Positions 1 to 7,727 of a DNA stretch of 12,760 bases are shown in pieces. The position numbers and the translations under genes were made by a program. Each line of letters opens with the position of its first letter. Position 1 is the first letter of the stretch. The notes under the pieces are model-generated. The model did no database searches. It was not told where the DNA came from and was given only the letters and a program-made list of their open reading frames with translations. The DNA is from Bacteroidota bacterium (GTDB lineage Bacteria; Bacteroidota; Bacteroidia; Flavobacteriales; Flavobacteriaceae), in contig JAJRPL010000287.1 of assembly GCA_024280815.1 (NCBI GenBank), forward strand, positions 1 to 12,760. The letters run 5' to 3'.

Positions 1-107
1 TTATTTTTTTTAGCAAATAAATAGTTAAATAATGCGGTTCTTACACCACCAATATGTAAAGGTCCGGTTGGGCTAGGAGCGAATCTTACACGTACTTTAT
101 CTTTCAT
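1..107 (-). CDS. gltX: Glutamyl-tRNA synthetase, N-terminal 35 codons (partial)
   Basis: The minus strand from the ATG at 107-105 reads MKDKVRVRFAPSPTGPLHIG and continues GVRTALFNYLFAKKN to the window edge. The block RFAPSPTGPLHIGG is the N-terminal signature of class I glutamyl-tRNA synthetases. It includes the HIGH-type ATP-binding motif, here HIGG, at residues 18-21. The enzyme charges tRNA-Glu with glutamate in the cytoplasm. Only the start of the Rossmann fold is present; the remaining several hundred residues lie beyond base 1. The gene is divergent from the DUF4175-like gene, with 65 bp between the two start codons. GlnRS and Glu-Q-RS share the motif, but Bacteroidota normally carry this exact form in gltX, so the call is firm. 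Confidence 0.92.
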   Translation of the reverse strand, partial: MKDKVRVRFAPSPTGPLHIGGVRTALFNYLFAKKN

Positions 108-125
108 TTCGTTAAAATTTGATTG

Positions 126-133
126 CAAAGATA
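126..133 (-). promoter_or_regulatory. Putative Bacteroidota -7 promoter element for gltX
   Basis: Read on the minus strand these bases are TATCTTTG, a full match to the Bacteroidota sigma-ABfr -7 consensus TAnnTTTG. It lies 19 bases upstream of the gltX ATG, which would give a short leader of roughly 12-15 nt. No convincing -33 TTTG/TTG element is visible at the usual spacing, so this rests on the -7 match and its position. Confidence 0.4.
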
Positions 134-2414
134 CTATTTGACAATGAAAATTGTAATTTTATGCCATTATAAATGGCGAACAATTTTAATAACATACAGC
201 AGAAACTACAAGACTTCATTAAAAAGTTCTATACCAATGAACTGATTAAAGGTGTGATTTTATTTTTAGCATTTGGTTTGTTGTACTTTTTATTCACCTT
301 ATTTATTGAGCATTTTTTATGGTTGGCCCCTACCGCCAGAAGCGTATTATTCTTTGCGTTTTGAGCTGTAGAGCTTGGGTTGCTTATAAAATTTATTGCT
401 TTGCCCGTAAGTAAATTAGTGGGTTTACAAAAAGGAATTTCTTTTACAGAAGCATCTAAAATTATAGGAAATCATTTTGCGGAAGTTGATGATAAATTAC
501 TCAATGTATTACAACTGAACCAAAATGAAATGCAATCAGAGCTACTGTTAGCAAGTATTGAGCAAAAATCTGCAAGCTTAGAACCTATTAATTTTAAAAA
601 AGCTATTAATTTTAAAAAGAACTCGAAGTACTTAAAATATCTGTCCATCCCTTTATTGATTTGGTTTTTTACTTTCCTTACCGGGAACACCTCTCTTTTT
701 AATGATAGTTTGATCCGAGTGGTTAATTATAAAACCGCTTATGAACCACCAGCCCCATTTTTATTTAAAATACTTAATGATAAACTTGAAATTATTGAAG
801 GACAATCTTTCGAGCTGATCGTTGAAACGGAAGGAAATATTGTTCCAGAAAACATAAACATCGTTTTTAATAATGAAAATTACTTATTAAAGGATAATAA
901 CGGGCAATTTTCATATGTATTTAACAACTTAAAAGAATCTATTTCTTTTCATATTGAAGCAAACGATGTTCGTTCTAAACAGTATCAATTACAGGTAATT
1001 AAAACGCCAACAGTTATAGGTTTTGAAATGTATATGAACTATCCAAATTATACCAATAAAAAAGATGAGTTGATAAAAAACACAGGAAACGCTCTAATTC
1101 CCGAAGGAACAACCATTACGTGGAACATTAAAACCAAAGCAACAGATTCACTAAAATTTATCACGACAACTACAAGTAGTTTTACTTTAAAAAAGGAGAA
1201 TAAGTTTTCAATTTCAAAACGTATTTCAAACGGTTTAACATATCAGATAAGTACCTCAAATAATAAGTTGAAGGACTATGAAAAACTAAGCTATACAATT
1301 GAAGTTATAAAAGATGAATATCCTAAAATTAATATAAAATCTGATATTGATTCGGTAAGTAGAGGTGCAGTTCAGTTTGCAGGCCAATTGAGTGATGATT
1401 ATGGATTGAAAAAATTACAATTGGTGTATTATACTAAAGAGGATAAAAACACATTAAACACACACATAATTACTATTAATAAATCAACTTTTGAGGAGTT
1501 TTACTATATTTTTTCACCTGAAAACTTAAAGATTAAAAAAGGTAAAGCTTACGAAATGTATTTTGAAGTTTTTGATAATGATGGTGCTAATGGTAGTAAA
1601 TCTACAAAAAGTAACACTTTTCAGTATTATAATAAAACCAAACAAGAAATCACCGATGATTTGTTGAAAGAGCAAAAACAAAATTTAGATGAACTCAATA
1701 AAACAGCAAAGACAACAGAAAAGTTAAGTAAAGATCTTGAAGCATTTTCTAAAAAGATTAAGAAGAAACCTGAATTAAACTGGAACGATAAAAAGGAAAT
1801 TAACCAATTTTTAAAACGACAAGAGCAATATCAAGAAATGCTTGAAAAACATACCGAGCAATTGAAACAAAATTTAGACGAGCAAGAACAAAACAGTGAT
1901 GATAAATCAATAAAAGAAAAAAAAGAAGAATTAAAAAAAAGGATTGAAGAAGCTCAAGAACTTCAAGAGAAAAACGATTTATTAGAGCAATTAAAAAAAA
2001 TGTCTGAGAAGCTTGATAAAGAGAAGATGTTAGATAAACTTGATAAACTAACTCAACAAAACAAACAAGAAAAACGCTCTTTAGAACGCTTATTAGAACT
2101 GTCTAAACGTTTTTTTGTTGAAAAAAAAGCTGCTCAAATTTCAAAGAAATTAGATTCGCTATCAAAAAAACAGGAAAACCAATCAGAAAAAGAGCAAAAC
2201 AAAGCAGAAGAGCAAAACAAACTCAATAATAAATTTGATGAAATTCAAAAAGATTTTAAGGAACTAAAAAAGCAAAACAAGCAATTGGTTCAACCGATGA
2301 ATTTTCCTCAAACTAAAACAGAAGAAGAAAAAATTAAAGAAGAAATGCAGAATGCATCTGATAAATTAAAGGAACAAGAAAACGAAAAAGATCCTTCTTC
2401 AAAAAAAGACAAGA

Positions 2415-2455
2415 AAAAATCTGCTGCCAAAAAACAAAAATCTGCTGCCAAAAAA
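2415..2455 (+). repeat. 21-bp tandem duplication inside the DUF4175-like gene
   Basis: The 20-base unit AAAAATCTGCTGCCAAAAAA occurs at 2415-2434 and again at 2436-2455, a 21-bp period that keeps the frame. It encodes two successive K-S-A-A-K-K blocks in the coiled-coil region. It is a small in-frame tandem duplication in low-complexity sequence, with no other sign of function. Confidence 0.7.
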
Positions 2456-2998
2456 ATGGAGCAATTAAGCAAAAAAATGCAAGGTGCCATGTCTGCCATG
2501 CAAGGAGAAACGCTTAAAGAAAATATTGATGATTTAAAATCAATTTTAGATAACTTATTAATCTTTTCTTTCGACCAAGAGAAGTTATTAGTTTCTTTTG
2601 ATGGAGTAGATGCTAGCCATGCTGAGTTTCCGAAAAAACTTAAAAAACAACAAATCATTAAAGAAAATTTTGAACATATAGATGACAGTTTATATACACT
2701 TTCTCTACGTCTTCAAAAATTATCATCTAAAATTCAAAAAGACTTGACCAATGCACATTATAATTTAGACAAGTCTCTCGAATATATTGCTGAAAACAGA
2801 ATTCAACAAGGGAGGTCTCATCAACAATACACTATGACAGCCGCTAATAATTTAGCAGATATGTTGAGTAATATGTTAAATAGTTTACAAAATCCATCTA
2901 TGGGCAAAGGAGAGGGAAAGAAAAATGGCGAATCGTTTAGCTTACCAGACATCATAAAAAAACAAGGAGAATTGAGTAAAAAAATGAAAGATGGTATG

Positions 2999-3022
2999 AA
3001 GCCAGGAGAGAAGCCAGGAGAA
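2999..3022 (+). repeat. 12-bp tandem repeat (KPGE KPGE)
   Basis: AAGCCAGGAGAG at 2999-3010 is followed directly by AAGCCAGGAGAA at 3011-3022. They encode KPGE twice, at the start of a Lys/Gly/Glu-rich low-complexity stretch (to about 3090) that links the end of the coiled coil to the C-terminal helical part. Flexible linkers of this kind expand and contract easily. Confidence 0.6.
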
Positions 3023-3522
3023 AAAGAAGGTAAGGGTAAAGGAGAAAAGAATGGTAAAAATGGTAAACCAAAACAAGGCGGTAAAGGTGCAGAGCAAATG
3101 AGTGGAGAACAATATCAGATTTATCAAGAACAAAATGCTTTAAAAGAAGCCTTAAAAGAAATGATGGGTAAAGATGGTGATAGTAACGGTAGAAATGGAA
3201 ATAAAGGACAAAGAGCAATTAAACAAATGGAAGAGTTAGAAAAGCTTTTATTAGATAAGGGTTTTGATAACCAAGTTTTACAAAAAATGACACAATTACA
3301 ACACGAACTGCTAAAGCTTGAAAAAGCTCAACTACAACAAGGAAAAGATAATAAGAGAAAATCTGAAACAAATACCACTGAATTTAAACAACGGAGTATA
3401 CCAAAAATTAAAGGTAAAAAACTATATTTTAACACCAATGAAATATTAAACAGAAAGCCATTACCTTTGCGAAATAATTATAAAAAGAAAGTTCAACAGT
3501 ATTTTAAGGAAGATAGTAAGTA

Positions 3523-3942
3523 ATGATTGAGTTTCACTTTCAAAAAGAGTTTAATTTTTTAAACAAAAATATTATAAGTGATTGGATATCAGCAACTATA
3601 TCCACGGAATCTTGCAAAGAAGGTGATGTAAGTTATGTGTTCTGTAGTGATGATTATTTATTAGAAATTAATACTAAACATCTAAACCACAATACTTTAA
3701 CTGATATTATTACTTTTAATTATAACGTAGGAAAACAAATTAATACTGAAATTTATATTTCAGTAGATAGAGTTAAAGAAAATACAGAAAGTTTTAACGT
3801 TAACTTCGAAGAAGAATTACATAGGGTTATGATTCATGGTGTTTTGCACCTGTGTGGATATAAAGACAAGACAAAAGAAGAGAAAACGATAATGAGAAAC
3901 AAAGAAGATTATTATCTATCTTTGCTCACTTTTTATAAGTAG
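3523..3942 (+). CDS. ybeY: Endoribonuclease YbeY (16S rRNA maturation)
   Basis: The 139-residue product matches the YbeY/UPF0054 family in length and architecture. These are metal-dependent single-strand RNases acting in 16S rRNA 3'-end maturation and ribosome quality control. The substrate strand region ends in TDIITFNYN (about residues 60-68), and the metal-binding helix reads MIHGVLHLCGYKDKT. His105 and His109 supply two ligands. The position of the third His in the E. coli HGxLHLxGYDH motif is Asp115 here, which I recall as common in Bacteroidota. The start ATG overlaps the upstream TAA as TAATG, indicating translational coupling. mnmG begins 54 bp downstream with a parS site between, so a ybeY-mnmG transcript is likely. 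Confidence 0.9.
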   Translation: MIEFHFQKEFNFLNKNIISDWISATISTESCKEGDVSYVFCSDDYLLEINTKHLNHNTLTDIITFNYNVGKQINTEIYISVDRVKENTESFNVNFEEELHRVMIHGVLHLCGYKDKTKEEKTIMRNKEDYYLSLLTFYK

Positions 3943-3958
3943 TGATATTTATAGCTAA

Positions 3959-3974
3959 TGTTCCACGTGAAACA
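3959..3974 (+). promoter_or_regulatory. parS: parS centromere site (ParB binding), copy 1
   Basis: TGTTCCACGTGAAACA lies between ybeY and mnmG, 22 bp before the mnmG ATG. It is a near-perfect 16-bp palindrome centred on CACGTG. It is identical to the form I know from the B. subtilis Spo0J/ParB site and one base from the symmetric TGTTTCACGTGAAACA. ParB clamps load at such sites and, with ParA and SMC, segregate and organise the origin region. The same 16-mer recurs at 5882-5897, which makes chance unlikely in this AT-rich DNA. No ParB or ParA gene is in view. Confidence 0.88.
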
Positions 3975-3996
3975 ATTTAAATTTTACAAAAAATAA

Positions 3997-5874
3997 ATGA
4001 GTGTTTTTCAAGATATATATGATGTGATAATTGTTGGTGGAGGTCATGCCGGAAGTGAAGCTGCTGCTTCAAGTGCAAATATGGGTGCTAAAACTTTGTT
4101 GATAACAATGAGTTTGCAAAACATTGCACAGATGAGTTGTAATCCTGCAATGGGTGGAATCGCAAAAGGACAAATAGTTAGGGAGATTGACGCTTTAGGT
4201 GGTTATAGTGGAATAGTGTCTGATAAGACTGCTATTCAATTTAAGATGTTGAATAAATCTAAAGGACCAGCAATGTGGAGTCCGAGAGTTCAAAGTGATA
4301 GAATGCGTTTTGCTGAAGAATGGAGGTTGATGTTAGAGCAAACTAAAAATTTAGATTTTTATCAAGATACGGTTGATGGATTGATAATTGAAGGTGGTAA
4401 ACTCATGGGGGTTAAAACTACGTTGGGTTTAGAGATAAAATCTAAATCTGTAATTTTAACTGCTGGGACATTCTTAAATGGATTGATTCATATTGGTAAT
4501 AAAACTTTTGGTGGAGGACGTGCTGGCGAAAAAGCTTCAACCGGAATCACAGAAGATTTAATTAAGCAAGGATTTACATCGGGTAGAATGAAAACAGGAA
4601 TACCGCCACGTGTAGATGGTAGGTCGTTAGATTATTCTAAGATGATTGAACAACCAGGGGATGTTAATCCTGAAAAGTTTTCTTATAGTGATGAAACTCA
4701 AACCTTGACAAAACAACGTTCTTGTTATATGACATATACCAGTCAAGAAGTTCATGATTTATTAAGGGCTGGGTTTGATAGGTCACCAATGTTTAACGGT
4801 AGGATAAAAAGCTTAGGGCCTCGATACTGTCCTTCAATAGAAGATAAGATCGATAGGTTTGCCACAAAAGACAGGCATCAATTATTTATAGAACCTGAAG
4901 GTTGGGATACTGTTGAGGTTTATGTAAACGGATTTTCAACATCATTACCAGAAGATGTGCAAGCCAAAGCTTTACGTAAAGTAGCTGGATTTGAGAATGT
5001 GAAATTCTTCCGTTTTGGATATGCTATTGAGTATGATTACTTTCCACCAACTCAATTAAAACACAATCTAGAAACTAAATTAATAGAAAATTTATTCTTT
5101 GCTGGGCAGATAAATGGTACAACAGGATATGAAGAAGCAGCTGCACAAGGGTTAATGGCAGGTATCAATGCTGCGTTAAAAGTTCAGGAAAAACCACCTT
5201 TTTTATTAAAACGAAATGAAGCTTATATAGGTGTTTTAATTGATGATTTAATAACTAAAGGTACAGAAGAGCCTTATAGAATGTTTACATCTAGAGCTGA
5301 ATATAGAACCTTATTAAGACAAGATAATGCTGATTTACGCTTAACACCTATATCTTATGAGTTAGGGTTAGCATCTAGAGAACGGTTGGATCGTGTGATT
5401 GAAAAACAAGAAAAAACAGATGCTTTTGTTGCTTTTTTAAAAACAACAAGTGTTAAGCCAGACGATATTAACTATATTTTAAAAAATAAGAATTCTGCTG
5501 AAATTAACCAGTCTATGAAAATGTTTAAGATTGCTGCTAGACCACAATTAGACTTTGATGATGTGCAAAAATTTCCTGGTGTACAAGAGTTTATTCAAAC
5601 TAAAAGTATTGATAGAGAAATTGTTGAACAAACAGAAATACACGTTAAATATTCTGGCTATATTGAAAAAGAGAAGAACAATGCTGATAAATTAAACCGC
5701 TTAGAAAATATTTTAATTCCCTCTAAGTTTGATTACCACAAGGTAAAGTCTTTGTCCTATGAAGCAAGAGAAAAATTAAGCGAAATTAAACCTATTAGTA
5801 TTTCACAAGCAAGTAGAATTTCAGGAGTTTCTCCTAGTGATGTTTCTGTTTTACTTGTGTATATGGGACGTTAA
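3997..5874 (+). CDS. mnmG: tRNA uridine-5-carboxymethylaminomethyl modification enzyme MnmG (GidA)
   Basis: The 625-residue length is standard for MnmG. With MnmE, this FAD- and NADH-dependent cytoplasmic enzyme uses methylene-tetrahydrofolate to install the cmnm5 group on wobble U34 of several tRNAs. The N-terminal Rossmann motif is YDVIIVGGGHAGSEAA (GGGHAG at 14-19). MSCNPAMGGIAKGQ carries conserved Cys48, and RYCPSIEDKI carries Cys278; both cysteines match the catalytic pair in E. coli. The signature NGTTGYEEAAAQGLMAG and the C-terminal helical MnmE/tRNA-binding domain, ending RISGVSPSDVSVLLVYM, are intact. All visible Trp codons are TGG. The gene sits between two identical parS sites. mnmG lies near the origin in many bacteria. 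Confidence 0.98.
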   Translation: MSVFQDIYDVIIVGGGHAGSEAAASSANMGAKTLLITMSLQNIAQMSCNPAMGGIAKGQIVREIDALGGYSGIVSDKTAIQFKMLNKSKGPAMWSPRVQSDRMRFAEEWRLMLEQTKNLDFYQDTVDGLIIEGGKLMGVKTTLGLEIKSKSVILTAGTFLNGLIHIGNKTFGGGRAGEKASTGITEDLIKQGFTSGRMKTGIPPRVDGRSLDYSKMIEQPGDVNPEKFSYSDETQTLTKQRSCYMTYTSQEVHDLLRAGFDRSPMFNGRIKSLGPRYCPSIEDKIDRFATKDRHQLFIEPEGWDTVEVYVNGFSTSLPEDVQAKALRKVAGFENVKFFRFGYAIEYDYFPPTQLKHNLETKLIENLFFAGQINGTTGYEEAAAQGLMAGINAALKVQEKPPFLLKRNEAYIGVLIDDLITKGTEEPYRMFTSRAEYRTLLRQDNADLRLTPISYELGLASRERLDRVIEKQEKTDAFVAFLKTTSVKPDDINYILKNKNSAEINQSMKMFKIAARPQLDFDDVQKFPGVQEFIQTKSIDREIVEQTEIHVKYSGYIEKEKNNADKLNRLENILIPSKFDYHKVKSLSYEAREKLSEIKPISISQASRISGVSPSDVSVLLVYMGR

Positions 5875-5881
5875 ACACATC

Positions 5882-5897
5882 TGTTCCACGTGAAACA
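5882..5897 (+). promoter_or_regulatory. parS: parS centromere site (ParB binding), copy 2
   Basis: TGTTCCACGTGAAACA begins 8 bp after the mnmG stop codon. It is identical over all 16 bases to the site at 3959-3974 and in the same orientation, while the flanking bases differ. It therefore looks like a conserved protein-binding site and not part of a longer duplication. It lies in the 77-bp gap before the methyltransferase reading frame. Confidence 0.88.
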
Positions 5898-5951
5898 TTA
5901 TAGAGCTAAATTACAGGTAGATTAAAAATTTCTCAAACACAAGGGTATAAA

Positions 5952-6848
5952 ATGAAAAAAATAAAGACATCACCGATAGATAATCAACCTTTAGATTCTT
6001 TTATTTCTTGTAAAGACTTTACCGTTTCACATGAAACATTTTCAATTTTTATAGATAAAGAATCAGAATTATTGATTACTACTCCAAGACCCAAACTAGA
6101 TGAATTGGGTAGGTATTATTAAAGTGAAGATTATATTTCACATTCAAATACAAACAAAACACTTATTGATAAAGTTTATCAAATAGTCAGAAACTTTACG
6201 ATTAAGAAAAAAGTAAAACTAATCAATTCTTTTAAATCTAAGCAAAAGTCAATTCTAGATATTGGTGCTGGTACAGGCGATTTTTTAAAAGCGTGTAAAA
6301 ATAATAATTGGCAAATAGCAGGAGTAGAACCAAACGAAAAAGCCAGAAAAATTACCACTAAAAAGATTCAAAACCTAAAACCTCAAGAAGTCCCTCAAAT
6401 TTTTGATGATCTAAAAAAATTTAAAGACAGCACATTTGATGTAATAACTATGTGGCATGTATTAGAGCATGTTCCGAATTTAACAGAATACATTGCTCAA
6501 TTAAAATCTTTGTTGAAACCTGAAGGAACTTTGGTAGTTGCTGTTCCGAATTTTAAAAGTTATGATGCTAATTATTATAAAGAATTTTGGGCAGCTTATG
6601 ATGTGCCGAGACACTTATGGCATTTTTCTAAAAAATCAATTCAAGAACTTTTTAGAGAAGAAAATATGGAGGTTATAAAAACACTCCCAATGAAATTTGA
6701 TTCCTATTATGTAAGTTTACTTTCTGAAAAATATAAAACAGGTAGAACTAATTTTATTAAAGCGTTCTTTATTGGTTTTAAATCAAACTTTAAGGGAAGA
6801 ACCGCTAAAGAGTATTCTTCACACATTTACATCATTAAAAACAACTAA
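5952..6848 (+). pseudogene. Class I SAM-dependent methyltransferase, interrupted by in-frame TAA at 6120-6122
   Basis: A single frame runs from ATG 5952 to TAA 6846-6848, 298 codons before the final stop, and is broken once at codon 57. The 5' part includes FISCKDFTVSHETFSIF and ends at GRYY. Directly after the stop the frame continues SEDYISHSN, where flavobacterial homologues I recall read YYESEDYISH, so the lesion is probably GAA to TAA. Motif I of the SAM-binding fold, ILDIGAGTGDF, is at about codons 101-111. The acidic strand VEPNEKA follows, and MWHVLEHV marks the later core strand. No ATG, GTG or TTG occurs between the stop and ATG 6450, so any restart would lose motif I and the SAM site. 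The substrate is unknown. Placement between mnmG and an ompH-like gene is, from memory, common in Flavobacteriia. Confidence 0.82.
6023..6038 (+). promoter_or_regulatory. Degenerate parS-like site inside the methyltransferase frame, copy 3
   Basis: CGTTTCACATGAAACA differs from symmetric parS (TGTTTCACGTGAAACA) at the first base and at one central base (CACATG instead of CACGTG). It lies 141 bp downstream of copy 2, centre to centre. It is read in frame as V-S-H-E-T; a perfect core would read V-S-R-E-T. The change in the central CG may weaken ParB binding, so this may be a weak or decayed member of the cluster. Confidence 0.55.
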
Positions 6849-7035
6849 AAACTCTATTTAAGATGATTTACCAACCTTAATCAAGTTCAACAAGCAAAAC
6901 TTTAGTGTAATTACCAAACACTCTTAAATCAAACAATAACAAGTGAATTTCAATAAGTGTTTATTATTGTAATTATTTGAACAATAAATTTTACCTATAC
7001 TTTATTTTTTTATCCGTATAGCATTGCTATTTTTA

Positions 7036-7043
7036 TATATTTG
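7036..7043 (+). promoter_or_regulatory. Putative Bacteroidota -7 promoter element for the OmpH-like gene
   Basis: TATATTTG matches the Bacteroidota -7 consensus TAnnTTTG and ends 24 bases before the ATG at 7068. The possible upstream TTG start at 7041 lies inside this element, which argues for ATG 7068 as the true start. No clear -33 TTTG is seen at standard spacing. The preceding gap (6849-7067) holds only AT-rich sequence and a weak CAATAA/TTATTG hairpin at 6951-6969. Confidence 0.45.
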
Positions 7044-7067
7044 CTCAAAATTTATAAAACTTTAAAA

Positions 7068-7589
7068 ATGAAAAAAATATTAACCTTATTGGTTCTTGTA
7101 GTTGTGTTTAGTTCTTGTACAAAAGAAACAAAAATTGCTTATGTAGATGTTGAAGAGCTAATGAAAGAGTACAAAGGCACAAAAGAAGCTGAAGCTACGA
7201 TGAAAGTTACATCAGAAAAACTACAGAAAGAATTGGACAGCTTAATTAGTGGTTGGCAAAACAAAGCAAGAATATATCAAGAAAATTCAAAGGGGCTGTC
7301 TGCTAAAGTTAGGGCAGAAAAAGAACAGCTATTAATGCAACAACAACAACAAATCAATCAACGTCAACAAACTGTTCAACAGCAAGTGCAAACCGAAGGA
7401 CAAAAAAGTTTGGAAACACTATCAAAAGAAATTAATGATTTTGTAAAAAATTATGCCAAAGAAAAAGGGTATAATTTTGTGTTAGGTACAACAGCCAGCA
7501 ATGGGACGGTAATGTACGGAGAAGAAAAAGCTGACATTACTGATGATGTTTTGGTACAATTAAATAAATCCTTTAAAACAAAGGAATAA
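7068..7589 (+). CDS. OmpH/Skp-like periplasmic chaperone, predicted lipoprotein
   Basis: The 173-residue product starts at ATG 7068 with MKKILTLLVLVVVFSSC, a signal peptide ending in a lipobox-like FSSC, so Cys17 is the predicted lipidated residue. The mature part opens with KIAYVDVEELMKEYKGTKEA, the OmpH/Skp N-terminal strand and first helix. A long Gln-rich coiled coil follows, including a run of five Gln. It returns to the compact body with KEINDFVKNYAKEKGYNFVLG and a closing DITDDVLVQLNKSF. Skp-family trimers hold unfolded outer-membrane proteins in their coiled-coil arms in the periplasm. A lipid anchor is a variation on soluble E. coli Skp and, from memory, frequent in Bacteroidota. The gene has its own promoter candidate and a terminator directly downstream. 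It may be a single-gene unit preceding two outer-membrane protein genes, though no functional link is shown. Confidence 0.85.
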   Translation: MKKILTLLVLVVVFSSCTKETKIAYVDVEELMKEYKGTKEAEATMKVTSEKLQKELDSLISGWQNKARIYQENSKGLSAKVRAEKEQLLMQQQQQINQRQQTVQQQVQTEGQKSLETLSKEINDFVKNYAKEKGYNFVLGTTASNGTVMYGEEKADITDDVLVQLNKSFKTKE

Positions 7590-7593
7590 GTTT

Positions 7594-7654
7594 AGTTGTT
7601 AACACTTTGGTTAACAACTTAAGCTTGATAAATTTTTTTATCAATCTTTTTTTT
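7594..7654 (+). terminator. Double-hairpin rho-independent terminator after the OmpH-like gene
   Basis: Two consecutive inverted repeats begin 5 bases after the stop. Arms AGTTGTTAAC (7594-7603) and GTTAACAACT (7610-7619) form a perfect 10-bp stem with a 6-base loop. Arms TTGATAAA (7625-7632) and TTTATCAA (7637-7644) form an 8-bp stem, followed by eight T residues at 7647-7654. The second hairpin plus T-run is the likely terminator. The first may stabilise the mRNA end or act as a separate site. Both stems are AT-rich and only moderately stable. Confidence 0.65.
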
Positions 7655-7727
7655 GTAAAAAATTACTACTATTTATACTATACTATAAAAACTACCGTTA
7701 ATAGAAAGCTAACTAAAAATTAAAACA

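Larger units (their letters stand above)
173..3523 (+). pseudogene. DUF4175-like large membrane/coiled-coil protein, interrupted by in-frame TGA at 362-364
   Basis: One continuous frame runs from ATG 173 to TAA 3521-3523, 1116 codons before the final stop. That is close to the roughly 1100 residues I recall for the flavobacterial proteins annotated DUF4175. It is broken only by TGA at codon 64. The 63-residue 5' piece has a cytosolic start and one hydrophobic helix (about residues 24-51). The stop falls inside the second hydrophobic segment, which resumes directly after it as AVELGLLIKFIAL. A third helix lies near codons 155-170. Next come a beta-rich region, a long Lys/Glu/Gln coiled coil (about codons 500-930), a Gly/Lys/Pro-rich low-complexity stretch, and a basic tail. 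Translation could restart at TTG 380 or ATG 530, giving a protein without the first membrane helix or helices. The stop codon overlaps the ybeY ATG by one base, so the two genes are co-transcribed. The role of the family is unknown to me. Homology is from recall of gene order and sequence style, not from a search. Confidence 0.72.

Noticed and set aside
1510..1526. TTTTTCACCTGAAAAC as a parS-like site
   Set aside because: About four mismatches to the 16-bp consensus, including one in the central core, within AT-rich coding DNA where such partial palindromes are expected.
2308..3218. Several antisense frames opposite the Lys/Glu/Gln coiled coil
   Set aside because: Low-complexity AAA/GAA codons read as TTT/TTC on the other strand give Phe/Ser/Leu-rich shadows. 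No independent evidence of genes.
4607..4612. CACGTG inside mnmG as another parS site
   Set aside because: Only the six-base core matches; the flanks do not form the TGTTT/AAACA arms, and the bases encode the ordinary PPRVDGR segment.
362..6122. Stop-codon reassignment (UGA as Trp, or selenocysteine)
   Set aside because: Intact genes use TGG for Trp with no internal TGA, the second lesion is TAA, and no SECIS-like structure or selenoprotein family is involved.
6951..6969. CAATAA/TTATTG hairpin as the methyltransferase terminator
   Set aside because: Six A/T-rich pairs, no T-run after it, and more than 100 bases from the stop codon; too weak to call.
7041..7067. TTG at 7041 as start of the OmpH-like gene
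   Set aside because: It would overlap the TATATTTG promoter element and put a polar extension before an otherwise ideal lipoprotein signal peptide starting at ATG 7068.
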